Below are positions 23,001 through 35,677 of a DNA stretch of 64,000 nucleotides, piece by piece. Source of the stretch: Climacium dendroides (Eukaryota > Streptophyta > Bryopsida > Hypnales > Climaciaceae). Where the stretch lies: the NCBI GenBank assembly GCA_950106755.1, contig OX467092.1, positions 9,362,001-9,426,000 on the forward strand. Direction: 5' to 3'. Every line of letters starts with the position of its first letter. Position 1 is the first letter of the stretch. A program made the position numbers and the translations under genes. The notes beneath the pieces are model-generated. The model did no database searches. It was not told the origin of the DNA and saw only the letters and a list, made by a program, of their open reading frames with translations.

Positions 23001-26000
23001 AATTTCAAGAACGAACTCAAAATGAAGTTGTCGGAATTTATGGCTGACACTGAGAAGCTCTTACTACGAGAAAGAGAACAGGTTTCCTTGTCGTTGCAAT
23101 TCAGTCCACTTTGAAGTTAGGTTTGAATGAGGCAAACAGTTAATTGTTATATTTTTATTCGTGTATGGCAGTGTGTGCTGAGTTTGTACATAGTTAAGGC
23201 GGGCTTGAATTTGTGCTATTCAATCTCAGGTGCAGGTGATGGTGGAAGAGAGGATAGAGAAGCAGCTCAAGGCACAGCACTTGGCAGAAATGAAGGATGA
23301 GATGCACCTTCTATGGAACGAGATGGATTCCTTGATCAAGAGCAGGGAGGACATAGCAGGTCACGTTGAACACCTCACGTTTTTCACCAAAAAGGTGCAG
23401 GAACACTCGAGCCGCGAACAGGCAGAGAATGGTCTTCTGCGCAAACAGTTGCAATCTCTCAAGGCTGACGGTGTCCAGGTCAGCCATCTCTCCGAACAAC
23501 AGCATATTAGAGTGCAGGGATCTACAATATTCGTGCTTGTCGAGCATTAGGATGTTGTGTATGATGCCTTTGTAAGATTGTGTGTAGGTGAGTTCTGAAA
23601 CTGACAAAGAAGACCTAAGGCAAGCGGTGGAGAAGCTTAAAAACGACGGAAATGACATGAAATTGGACATTCAAGGACTGAAGAATATTGAGAAGATCTT
23701 GAAGGTGCCTGCTCAATTAAACTCAGTATTTGTAAATATGAGTAATCAAGCCAACATTCAGCTAATGCCCATTGCGGGCACGACTGACCATCCTTCCTAT
23801 ATACTCTGGTGGACCCTGTCAGGTTGAATTGGGAGATCTGCGAACAAGGTTGGGGAAAGTTCAAGACGAGACAGAAGAATTGGAGCGAGAGAAGGAGATG
23901 ACATTAGTGGAAGGCGCTCGCGAGCGTCTCTTGATCATGGAAAGGGTCGAAAGCCTGTCCCAACTCTATCTGGGCGGCTTGGAGGAAGTTCGACAAGATC
24001 TTGGGCACGTCAAATTTGGCTTTAACGAGCGTGTCGATGAGATTGAAAGCCAGTGGAATGACTTCAGCAGATACCAAGGGATAACGTGCGAGGAAGGCAG
24101 CACCTTATTGCCACGCCAGGTAATGAAACACTAAATGACGGTGACTATGATCACGAACTCCCTTAAGCCTAAATTGCTGACATGCAATTCTTCATTTCTA
24201 AGATTTCACATGATAGCAGGTACTATTAGATGAGCTAGACCAATTTCGCTCCGACATCGCGGAGATGGTGGACATTGAGCGTGGTCTTCTCAAGGAAACG
24301 CTTGAGAAGGAGAGTACTTCGATTTGGCGCAAAGTTATGGATGCATACGCCAACAACAAAAGCGAGATGTTGAATATGTTGAAACTGGAGATTCAGAAAC
24401 AGTTGCATAGTGCCCGAGAAAAGGTTCTCCTTATGACAGATGCTCTCAAGTGTGACTTGGACTCCTTAAGAACGGAGTTAAGCAACACGCAGGTACGCAC
24501 CTGGCTTTATCACTTCACTGCACTCAGAGGCAGTGTTAACATGCATTGTGGCTAACACGGGGTTTGAGGCCGCTAGTAACATGATGGCTGGTTGTGGCAG
24601 AATGGAGCTGAGGATTTAGCTCAAATCATATTAGCTGCCGAAGGACAGAAGGAGGTAGCTGCGCAAGCAGCAGCCGAAGCCTCTTCCTCAGCGACTAAAG
24701 CAAGAGAGATACTAACTGACATGTTGGTATCCGTTGGAAGTGAAGTATCCAATGCACGGCATGAAAGCATGCAGCTCCAGGTCGGGAGTTTTTCATCAGT
24801 TTTTTCATCGTTTTTGTTTGAAACATTTTTCCACGTGAGGCACCGACTGGAACAACATGAAATGCCTTGGTGACTTTCTAGAATTGGAAGCTGAGACCAT
24901 CATCCGAAGACCACCGGAACGCATTTGCTAAATCCAGTTCTAACCTACCCTCAATGCATACAGGAGAAATTGGCAACTGAGAAGGATATGGCAATTGCTG
25001 CCGCATCCGAGGCACGGCTGGTAAGTGAGGCGGTACTGAAGGAGAAAGAGGCTGCACTTGCTGCTTTCCAAGAAGTGAGGCAAAAGAGCCACGAATTGCA
25101 GGATTACTTGGAGAAAGAGAGTCCGAAACTGCTGACGGCTATGGTAGTTGTTCAAAAAGAACGAGACACAGCATCGCAAGCCGCCGCTGAAGCCACCTCG
25201 TCTGCAATGAAGGCAGGAGAGCTGCTCGCTGAGGTCCTAGGCTCCTTTAACGTGGAGATGGCCAAAGCGCGTCACATCAACATGCAACTACAGGTCCTTA
25301 CAAGTACCCTGTTTTTCAATGACGAGATTTGCAATTATTTATTACATTTTTGTGAAATAGTCCATACCATATCTAACCAACTGAACTGAAACTACATCGT
25401 TCAGGAGGAGCTGGAGCATGAGCGTGGACTTGGCTCCCAACATAGTCAGGAAGTGCAAGACCGTATCAGCGAAGAACTGGAAGTTGCCATCGCTACCTGG
25501 AAACACACAATGAATGAAGAGGTCGACAAAGCAAAAGAAATAGCGGAAGCGGTACTGGGCAATGAGCACCTCCGGCAGCTGTCGGGCCTTTCTACACCAC
25601 TCGACCTAGAAAGCTATGTCTTAAAGGTCATCTATCTACCATTTTCAATTTGAGAATGAAGTGGTTGGATCCGTCCTTAGATCTCCGGCATGTTTTCTAG
25701 TTGTTTATTTTCCATCATCTTCCATTCTAATATTCTTTCTCGTTGAAAGTAATGATTCTGAGATAGTGTCAGCCAATTTTTTGATATCCTTGGTACAGAC
25801 GGAAGAGAAACTGAGTAGTCTCATGGCAACTATTGAACATCTGCAAGACTCGACAACCAACTACTGTGACGAGAAGAAACGACTTAAACAGCACGAGAAT
25901 GAGCGAAACGAAAAGGATTGGGCAGCTAACATGAATCAGCTGAATCAGGTCAATGTCTACGCAATTCATCAGTTCCGCTAGGAGAGCTTTAAGCCGAATG

Positions 26001-28331
26001 GATTTAGACCTAGGCATTAAGAGAACTGAATGCGTTCTTATCCATTGGGTGTTTTCCCTTTTCTGTCCTCTAGGTTTTTAGGGTACAGCATATGCTATGT
26101 GAGCTCTCAGTCGTTGCTGTGCTTACAGGTAGTATCTCTGAGATATTCTCCTTTTATCATTACAAGTTTAATAGTTGAGAGTTGACCTATTAGACAAATC
26201 CATCTCAGGTTGTTCGAACTGTGGAGGAAAGAGTGAATGAAACCTCCTCAGAACAAACGGAATTGCGTAAAAGATTGAAGAGGTTCGAGGGTATTCAGAC
26301 TGACCTTATCCACTCTGTCGGAGAAGTACGGTCGAATACCTGTACGCTTGAGAAAACTGTCAACCTGTTTCTTCCTCAATACGACGCAGCTGCCCGAATT
26401 GTAGATAACATATCCTGCAAGGTGGAGCATTTGGAGGAGAGAGTTGAGGGTTTCACTTGTGATAAGGGTCTTTCGGAAATCAACTCTCGACTAGCCGAGA
26501 CCAAAACAGAAAGCTTGAAAGAGTTGGCCCATTCCAATGCCAGTTTACAAGAACTTGGAAGAGATCTCAGAGACCTCCAGGACCGTGTTGAGAATCATGA
26601 CCATAGCCATTGCCAGGTGCAATTGACCTATGCTTTCTCAACTGCAGATTGACACTTATTTCAGGTTCACTTATACCTAGTTTATAAGTCGTGTCTTCGT
26701 GAAGGATATTGATGCTATCGTGCTATTAGGGTATCTAGCGTTCCGGAAAACTACAGCGGCTATCTTAGAGACGCTACGGCTTTTCCATACTCCTACAGTG
26801 AGATAATCAATTGCTAATAAAAAATTCTGTGCGCAGGCAATTGCTGAGGTGGAATCTCGTGTTGCGGTTGTGGAATGCACAATAGGTGACATCCAGAATG
26901 GAGGACAGTTGGAGAAAGCAAAAATTGGTTCTTTGACAGGAGACGTTGAAGCATTAATGAGGTTACATTCCGAACATTCTGCCTAAAAGAAAATGAGCAT
27001 TGTGACTTGAAAAAAATATTCCGTTTCTTTAAATTCCTAGCTCTTGGTGCTTCCTAGGATCTATCAACACATAATTGTTGCAACAGATGAGAAGCTATCT
27101 TCTTTAACGTTAGCTGATGTCTCGAAACTCATCTTTCGCAGGAAAATGGTCATCTTGGAGCAGAATGGTATCTTAAGCGACCAAGAGCCAGTTACCGGTG
27201 CTCGTGTGATTGGTTTGGAAAATCGTATGGAGCATGTAGCGTCTGCAACGTTCAGTAATCTTCAGTAAGTTTTTTCAAGCCACAACATGAACCCCTTAAG
27301 GACCAAGAAGTTCAAAGCTGGTTTAAGTAGGTCATATGTACGATTCTTTTGTTGAATTTTATTTTCTTGCTGACCAACTCACGCAATGTACTTCGCTGGT
27401 TCTAGTGATGTAAATTTTAGGACGATAAATACTTGGCCTTTTAGGGATTAAGTGAAAAATCTGATGCACTAGAAACAAAGGTAACGCGATTAAACTTCTA
27501 TCTATTAATCCAAATCTCTCCGTTCTGAGTAGGCTACTGGACAACAAGGTGGAGCGTGTCTCGATGGGCGTACAATCAGCCCTTGAGGGTGCCGCACTGG
27601 CAGAGAACAAATGCGGGGCACTAGGGGCTGAGCTTGTTAAAGTTTTTCGTATGCTTACAACGACTAAAAATTCCAACTCGGGTACAAACTGGCCGCAACT
27701 GCCAGCTGACAATTGCAACAACGACAGCACCAGAGCCCCCCGGGGACGAAGCCTCTCGCCCCCATTAAGGAGAGCCGCAACCCAGAGACTAGAGAGCCGC
27801 AGTCAATCACCTCCACCGCGGCTAAATGAGAACCCTGCATGGAATTCCAGCAGAGGTCCTCCATCCCCTTCACGACGCTCTGGTGGTCCTACAAGCCGGC
27901 CCAAGGCGGGAATCGCTAGAGAGAAACGGATTGGCGTGAGAGGAAGACGCAATGTGGACGAAGGGAATCAAAACTCTGAGTTGCGCAAAGCTGAGACAAG
28001 AGAGCGGGCTGATCGAGCCAAGGAATTAGAAAGAGAATTAGAGCCTGGGATGACTAGCCAAGGAGGGAGCCCCCCTAGAGACGATAGCTGGCTGAAGTCG
28101 TATCCACGAGAATCCTTGACCTTCAAAGAGGGTCGATTTCCAGGTCAGGCACTTACTGTGGCAGAACGAACAGGCCCATATATGTCAGTGGACCAGCGTG
28201 CCAAAAACTTGCAGAAGACCAATATTCGTCTCGAGGCTGGCCGGATACACGTGAATGTAAGTCGCAGATCAGGTGCAGCGAGAGTAGGGCAATCCGATAA
28301 ACGAGGCGACGCCATTGCTGTTCAATCATAG
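20036..28331 (+). CDS. Large Ser-rich coiled-coil protein, unrecognised
   Basis: I read 15 exons: 20036-20708, 21002-22665, 22806-23081, 23230-23478, 23588-23704, 23823-24119, 24220-24492, 24601-24780, 24964-25293, 25405-25626, 25799-25948, 26209-26616, 26837-26961, 27058-27264 and 27533-28331. All junctions agree in phase and give 1,989 residues. An N-terminal helical segment (residues 1-90, starting MDAAVLPLAFYCRNAQ) is followed by a Ser/Pro/Arg-rich, probably disordered stretch to about 770 with one short coiled coil near 475-525. Residues about 780-1750 are heptad-like, rich in Glu, Lys, Leu and Gln. The C-terminal tail is basic and Arg/Ser/Pro-rich. Exons 3-12 are all phase 0-0 and mostly end in a Gln codon. 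Exon 8 and the end of exon 9 are internal repeats. A cytoskeletal or scaffold role is only a guess from composition. The 3' end could differ, because strong donor-like sites occur near 28258. Confidence 0.75.
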
Positions 28332-29368
28332 AAAAGACAGGTCCGTGCATGGAAACATGGATACCTCCCTTGGAATCTACAGCACAAAGCCCCCGTCCCA
28401 GTGATAACGGAATGAAAGGGCAACGAAGCTTTGAATTTGGCAGCACTTTCTCCGTACCAGAAGAGCGGCGAGGAATTGCTCCAAACTTGCTGCTGTCACA
28501 TCCGGTACCTATCAAATTCTTCCATTCCTTTAGTAACGCTCTCCTAGACCCGTGCACTCGTAAATGAACACTTATCTCGCTTAAATGTTGGGCTTTCCTT
28601 GCACATCTTGAAAACTAGTATAGTTGTGTAACTAATTGTTGGTTATGGTGGATCAAAATATATTATTCCGGAGTACTTTTTTGACGTGAAAAGGCTTCCT
28701 TTTACAATTTTCTCTGTGCACTAGAGCATGCTATTGCTGTGGCGTGGGAAGCGAGTTCCTTTACATAAAAATGCTTCTACGAAAGCAGGTATGCACATTC
28801 TTTGACTGAACGGTCCAAGATAGAAAGTGAAGGGTTCTTTTGACAATTGTAGTTGGTATTGAATGTTGAAACTGCAGTATGCGGGTCAAAGAATACCTTA
28901 TGCGTGTGTGAATAACTCCAATCTTGGAAGGATATTAGTTTGGGGGTTGAAGAAAATGAAAATAGGAAAAGTGGAATTCATGGAAGTTGTAGAATCTCAT
29001 ATAACTTGACGGAATGTTTATAGCGCAACTTAACTAATTTACAGCTTGAGTTCACCATATATAGGAGTTCCGAGGTTTTGGTTCTAAGTTAATTCGTGCA
29101 CGACCTCTAATTAACTGTGAATCCGACTTTTAACTTTCTTCCTTGTATAGGATAGAGTTGTAGTTAGTGTGAGTTGGAAGATAGTTGCCCTTGTTGAGGT
29201 GTTAGTTACGCTTGTTGCTTTTGACAGTTTTACGCATTTGGATGATTTTAGGGCAGGATCTTTGTACACATCATGAATACTTTGTCATCATTTGAATGCT
29301 TGCCAATTTCATTGCTCTCTCGGTTGTGGTTGAATTGGGTGAGTTGATACGATTGTGTAAATTTGAAA
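28332..29368. other. 3' flank of coiled-coil gene and intergenic DNA
   Basis: An open frame at 28349-28567 (72 residues) might be an alternative last exon of the coiled-coil gene: a phase-1 donor near 28272 and an acceptor near 28331 would join to it in frame. Otherwise I see nothing here. Confidence 0.3.
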
Positions 29369-30448
29369 ATGCCAAAGGACACCATGGATTCAAGGAATGG
29401 CGTTTGCGACTCCGAGCTTCCGGTGGAGATCATTGAGATCGAGCTCTCTTTCTTAGCTGTGCCCATTTTGTGCAGAATGCGTTTGGCCTGCAAGCCATGG
29501 CACGAGCTCATTGGCAAGCCAAGTGTCCACGACCTCTGTGATCTAAACGGGAGAAGCGGTTGCATTGAATCTCGAGTTCTCCTTGGGCCTCTTGTTCCAA
29601 GGACATTCAGCTTTCCTGACCTTATTGAGGCACAAGGACTCCAGAGATGTGTTGGTGATGTATAAGAGCCTTTTTACTGAGAATTATAGTATGAAGAAGG
29701 TGGTTTAGCGTACAAATTTTTCATCTTCGGCAACCCTTTGAAAGCAATTATTATTTTCCTGGCCTTCACACTGTACTTTGGTTTCCTTTTCTTGATGCCA
29801 ATGGAGTGCACAGCTCTGTTGTACTGGTACATAGTGTTTCAGGACATGTGGCAAGATATGAATTGGCAACCGTGTTGATAGATGTGTTACCTCCAATTTC
29901 ATTTATGCCAATCTCAAAGGAAATCGACTCCGTTATTGGTAATCTTGATTTCGATTATTTACCTGGTTATCATGCGAAGAACGTGACGTTGAGTTTGAGA
30001 ATCAGATTGGCACGGGGCTCCAAGACCATTACAGGTTGGAGTCTCTTGCAATGAGGATACATTTCGTCTTTGGCCCATTTTACAGCTGGTGTGAGGTCAA
30101 TTGAGGATTATATTAGGTTGACATGTCAATGTCGATTTTGAATTATTTTCCCAATTTAGGTCTGTTAAAGGACAATAATCCTGAGACTAACATTTAGTCC
30201 AATTATTTTCACTGCATTGAACATCTTTTCAGATGTTGGAGACCAGTACATGGGTCTTGATTGTGCGTCTCAAGTGTCCATTTGATCTTCAGTGTTATTG
30301 TCAACCTAGGTACGCTGTCAAGGTATTCAAGGGCCTAAAACTTCCTTACAATGTGCAGAGACTTTCTTCAAATACTTGGTGGAAGGCAAGACTATTTTGG
30401 GACTATCTCATGTGGAGAATTTGCGGAAGAGACGTTGCCAAAGAATGA
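29369..30448 (+). pseudogene. Decayed F-box protein gene
   Basis: The frame from 29369 to 29665 encodes 98 residues with a recognisable F-box (ELPVEIIEIELSFL, then CRMRLACKPWHELI and HDLCDLNGR), as in moss-type F-box proteins that normally run to about 400 residues. The frame then stops. Family-like segments continue in other frames: a piece with ENYSMKKV near 29680, and a longer one at about 29730-30050 with PPISFMPIS, GNLDFDYLPGYHAK and VTLSLRI. A further frame at 30233-30448 may be its tail. The shifts and stops suggest a pseudogene; introns could explain part of it. A truncated functional F-box peptide cannot be excluded. Confidence 0.55.
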
Positions 30449-31541
30449 TCTGAGGTGTGAGTAAGCATTAGACACCATCTAAGATTTTCGTACTGACTCT
30501 TGCGGACGGGTCATATTTGGCACTTTCCACGTCTATTGTTTCCTTGCATGAATATGAATATTGCACCGAAGTGACTAATCTTCGTTACTTCTGGGGATCT
30601 TTGTTCCTCGTACTGTACCTTTAATGGATGTTCAAGCTTTGTCTCATATATTGTAGCCGTTGGAAGCTTTTTACACAAATGCTCTTACTTGATTCCCACA
30701 TGACAATAAGTATTTGACAATGTAGCTTCCTAAGAAGGCATTGCATCTTGCTGGGTCCAGATAGATTCTTGGCAGATGAAGGAAGCTATCACTGTATTAA
30801 GAATAATGATTGTTCGCTTTTTTAATGAAAAAGATAGTACACTCCTGGAAGCGTCTAATTCAAGAGGATACCGTGGCATAATATAATGTCCAATGATCTT
30901 CCCGAGCCTTCCAACTCTCAGAGTGTTTTGATCATAATTTTGGAGTTGTCAACTGTGATGTGGGTATTGTGAAACTTAGCTTCATGGCGTTCGAGGACGA
31001 GAAGTCTTGCTAGTGGTCATCATTTTCAGGTGAGGCAGGCTGTTCCGCTCTGAGGTTGCAGCAAAGGGGGTAGGTTGAAGAAACACGCACTTATTAATTG
31101 CCCATTCGCATCTTATCATTTGTCATCATTTGTCATTTGTGACTGTCTGGCATTTAATCCACAAGGCTGGTGATTCCCAAGAGTAAAGGATTGAGGCAGT
31201 ATATTTTGCCTTCGATTTGACCAGAAGTTTCAACGACCATGTTTCCATAGAAAAAAATTCTGTAGATTCTGAGCCTTTAAACTAAAATAGAAAGAGAGTA
31301 AGAAATTGGTAGCTGGTTGCATGGTGATTTGATACATGTGAATGATTATTATGCAATGTTTCACTTGTTTGGTGTAAATTTTTATGTAGAACTTAGCATT
31401 TTTTGGTGTAAATTTTTACATACCTCGAAGACCAATTCTAGTTGGGGACTTGGGATCTCTTTCATTGCATAAACATCAATTTTTTTAAATGTCGTGAAAT
31501 AATATTCAATCCTTAATCAATTTAGATAGAATTATAGGAAA
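30449..31541. other. Intergenic DNA
   Basis: No coding or RNA feature was recognised. A short local duplication of 'tttggtgtaaatttttA' lies near 31369-31416. Confidence 0.4.
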
Positions 31542-32420
31542 TACTAGTAGTTGGCGCTTGCTATGCTACGCATTGACCATTATAATTTCATTAGAAATTT
31601 TTATGTATTAGATAGAATGAAGAGTAAGAATTTCAATAAATCTTCAGATAAAAATTACTAAAATCTTCATATAACTTTTTTATAAATAAGCATATATTGA
31701 TATAAACAATAGAAATTTAATGAATGATGAAATGATATACATGCAATGATGAATACAATAAAAGATACACATACATTAGAATGCATTAGAAATTTGACTC
31801 AATTGTTAAAAACAATGGCAAACCAAATAGAAGAATTTAAAGGGAAAACTTGTAAATCTCAAAAGTTTCATGAACAATTTAATTGTTGTGAAATCCAAAA
31901 TCGGTTCAATCTAATCAATTTCTCAAATCATTTGGTAGTAGCAATAGAAAATTGAAATTAGAAGCTCAAAGCTCACAAAAGTACAAAATTATAGAAATGC
32001 AAAAAAAATATAAAGTCAAGAAAAGCAATGGAATTGCTACCTTAATAATATCACCATATTGATCCTCTTTAATATCACCTCAATTGCAACAACTATATTA
32101 TTTTTATAATATCACTTTTTGTAAAAAGTGATATTATAGAGGTGATTGTGAACCTCTACTCTATTTTAGTAATATCACATTGTGTGAAAATATGATATCT
32201 ATGTATGCATGATTTGAAAGTATTTTTATAAAATAATTCAAATAATTATTTTAAAGACTTATTGAAATCATTATTTTGCATTCTATTCAAATATATCAAA
32301 TTTTTACTACTAATTATGTGATACAATGAATGCGTAGCATAGCAAGCACAAGCCCTAGTATTAATGGTAGCATTTGTGATATTACAGAGGGACTTATGAT
32401 TTTAGTAGTATAATTAGTAG
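31542..32420. mobile_element. Non-autonomous inverted-repeat element family 3, copy 1
   Basis: The ends carry a strong terminal inverted repeat: TACTAG.. then 'GCTTGCTATGCTACGCATT' at 31556, and its complement ending in ..CTAGTA at 32360. Homology to the second copy (43471-44332) runs about 60 bp past the right terminal repeat. Inside is a small open frame (31746-31955) that is also conserved in copy 2. No transposase is encoded. Confidence 0.65.
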
Positions 32421-33404
32421 TGTGATGGTTTCAAATTTTATTTATAAATATTAGTTATTGAAATGGTAGATCCAAAAAGATGCATACAAAGGGGGTTGCA
32501 CATAGGGTTGGGTTGATAATCTTAGGTATTTTTAAGTTACAAATCATTTGACTTCAAAGCAACTCAACCAATTTTTATGCCCCTCTCATTGGATACAAAT
32601 TTACACCACTTTGTTTATTGTTGTTCATCACCAAATGTTCTTATGCAGCATTGAATCCTATGGTTGAAAATTTCTCAACCAAAAGTTAAAAACTCAACCC
32701 AACTCCAACCACTTATGTCCTCTAAGTGGCAGTTTCTATTATCTATATAATTTCAACTTCTATATTATTCCTAATAGACTTGACATCTAATGGGTGGATA
32801 AAAAAATGCCTTCAATTCTTTAAAGAAGAAAATTTCTTGATTTTAAATTTCTTATTTAATTGTTCATATAAAAAAATTACATGTAAACTTTTTATTATTA
32901 AAAAAAAATTATTATAAAATTTATTATTATAAAACTTTTTATTATAAAAAAATTACATGTAAACTTTTTTTTTTAAATTTTATTCATAATTTATTTTGCC
33001 TAAAAAGGTCCAAATTCAAATTCCCCTTTATTCATGTAAGGTTAATAAAAGAAATGAATTTACAAGAAAAAAATTGCATGTCTACATTCTTAATTTGTTT
33101 TGTCTAAAAAGGTTCAAATTCATATTCCCCTTCCTTCCACACAATTGCTACTAGGGGCTCAAATAAGGTAGGGATGCCTACCTTATATGAATGCTTTAAA
33201 GGGCCACTTGAGCACATGATCACATCAAGTGTGTATTTCTTTTATCAACATGTACCTACTGTTAAAAAAAGAGTTTGAGAACATCTAACACAAATAACTG
33301 TGATCTCTCATAACATTTGTATTCAATATTCTAAAGATGTATTCTTTGGTGCATTGAAATCTCCTTTCATTTGCCAAATGCATTAGAATATAATGTTTTA
33401 ATAG
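32421..33404. repeat. AT-rich DNA with local direct repeats
   Basis: 'ttacatgtaaacttttt' occurs near 32876 and 32950. A block 'cctaaaaaggtccaaattca' near 32999 recurs with changes near 33103. These are small local duplications in otherwise featureless AT-rich DNA. Confidence 0.45.
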
Positions 33405-33690
33405 TCTAATAATAGAATTTGTGCACAATAGGAAAGTAGTGGTTTTAAATATCCCTTAAACTAGCCTTGATATTGGAATGTAATATGTTTAAAGTCCCTA
33501 GATTTTTAAATCCACCAAAAAATCTAGCCATCAAGCATGATCTACAACACTACCAAGACTTCAAGCCATCTCCAAAAACCCAAATAGGGTAGCTTGACAA
33601 AAAATAGTCTCACTAAGCCTTTCCAATTGAAACATGATTTTTTTTATCAATTTAATAATAGAATTTGTGCGCAATAAAGAAAGAGGCATT
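33405..33690 (+). repeat. Diverged copy of the region upstream of the trihelix gene
   Basis: 'gtctcactaagcctttcc', 'aacatgatttttt' and 'ataatagaatttgtgc' recur in the same order at 35045-35110. The preceding 'aaatccacca...catgatctac' block recurs at 35200-35225. Units are diverged and partly rearranged. Confidence 0.5.
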
Positions 33691-35044
33691 TGTAGGCATT
33701 TGTAGTTTCTTATTTTAAGAATTAACCCCTAAAGTTTTTTTACTATGTTTTCACCCAAAATGCTCCAAAACTGCCATTTCTAGTACAAGTACCAAATGTT
33801 TGACAAAAAAACATTTTTTGACATATCTAACCGTAGAGTCTTATAGTACTCTAGTTTGGAAAGACACGGAAAAAATTTCAGAAATTTTCACCATGTAGAT
33901 AGCAAGATATTAGTGTTTGAAGTGACAAAAATCCTTTTTAGTCCCTGCAGAAAACTAGGCACCTACACTTCACAAGGTTGCATTTGTATGAAAAAATGTC
34001 CAAAATGGTGGTTACTCTTTGGATTTGTTCTTCAAGGCAAGTTGGCTACATGATTGAAAATTTTCAAATCATTTGGAATTGTACAACATATAGGAAAAAA
34101 GTAGTAAGTAGAAAGAAGTAGACAATGATTCAAAATACTAAATTGTTAACAATATTTTTGTGGAATTGAAAATGCCAATCCAAAAGGTTGCAATGTTTTA
34201 ATAAACAATCTACACCCAAGGTAGAACTACCCATTACCACCATTTATCCAATTCCCCCACCTACAGGTTCCTCCCATTTTTGTCACTAGCCCATCTTATT
34301 ACCACAATCTTACTCATTCATGATCATGATGGCAATGCACTGGGGAGCGAACACATCAGCCCACGCTTCAACAATGGTGTGGTCATGCTTTACCAAGGGT
34401 CTACTCACAATTTTACATTTCAGCTTTGAAAAATCACAAAAAATTCAATTCTTGTCAAAATGTCTTCATTTTTTTGCAATTGACTTTTCTCAAACAATTC
34501 AATCTCTAAAAAGTATGAGAGCTCATAAATAGCTTCTCCAAAGTACCTAGATAGGAAATCTATATGGTAATGGATAGTTCTACCTTAATGTTTTTTATTT
34601 TTTTTCAAAAATACTGAAAATTGAGTTAAAGAAAGGACTTCAAAGTTTATTTTAGAGTAGAGATTCCATAACTATACACAAACTACATACAACTAAAACT
34701 CCTCATAACTTTCATCTCATTAATCAAAATGGAATGATTCAAAGATATCCATGTATAAATAAATCTAGAGAACCAATTTCAAACTTTTATTTTTTTTAAA
34801 AGCAATTTTTAAAGTAGTTTTTTTTGCTGCCTGGACTACTTGCCGAACATTGAAAACTACATATCATACAATAACTTTTTAACCATTTAGTCAAAAGTTA
34901 TGAAAATTGTTGGGCCTTAAAGCTACTCCTTGGGCACATGTTGTGTGAAAATTTCAAAGAAAAAAAATAAAAATTTCATTTGTAGTGAGCTGCCCAAAAT
35001 CGCTATGTTGCCAAAAAAGGCCATTTGATCCTTTAGGGATTAAT
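33691..35044. other. AT-rich intergenic DNA
   Basis: No gene or bounded element was recognised. Confidence 0.4.
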
Positions 35045-35677
35045 AGTCTCACCAAGCCTTTCCTATTGGAACATGATTTTTTTATCAATTTGATAATAGA
35101 ATTTGTGCACAGTTAAAAAAAAATGGCGTTTTTAGGTGTCCCTAGTTCCCTACTTTAAGCCCTGATACTAGAGTCATGTCCAAATTTCGTAGATCTTTGA
35201 ATCCACCAAATCCCATACATGATCTACGAAACCACCAAGACCCCAAACATTCCAAACTCGTAGATCGAGAAAGAAAGAAAACTCGCAGAGAGAGCCCCCT
35301 GCTCGAGCCTTTGCATCCCCACTTCCAAGCAGAATGTCCACATAATGTCTCCTCCCGGTCCCAATTCTTCCAATTCTCATTCCGATCCTCCTCCTCTCCC
35401 ATGTCGTAATTCCTCTTGACAGCCTCTTCCCAACGATGGTTTCCTTCCTTTCTTTCAATGCCAAATGGCGTGGAAGCATTCCTATGCTGCAGAACTCACA
35501 ACGAGGGGAACAACACGGTGAGAGCTTCGCAATCTCCGAAAGATCAGGCCCCATTTCGTCCCAATTCTCAGTGTAAGGGCACTGAGGGGTGGCAGGTCGA
35601 ATCTTGAGAGGTTTCGGTTTAGGTCGGGAGAGAAGTGGATATGATTCTTTGATCTAGCTGCGACGGCTTGGTTGAAA
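35045..35677 (+). promoter_or_regulatory. Promoter and probable 5' leader of the trihelix gene
   Basis: Up to about 35230 the DNA is a copy of the repeat at 33405-33690. From there to 35677 it is C-rich and balanced in composition, like a plant 5' UTR. The frames in it lack any recognisable protein, so I treat them as noncoding. Confidence 0.4.

Noticed and set aside
27445..27480. A 36-nt exon-like segment (GLSEKSDALETK) with an AG before and GT after, between exons 14 and 15 of the coiled-coil gene
   Set aside because: It fits only phase 0, but the exon 14 donor at 27264 is phase 2, so including it creates a stop. The direct 14-15 junction is in frame.
35142..35607. Overlapping open frames on both strands upstream of the trihelix gene
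   Set aside because: They have low-complexity, Arg/Ser-rich products in a C-rich leader, with no family resemblance and no matching splice phases.
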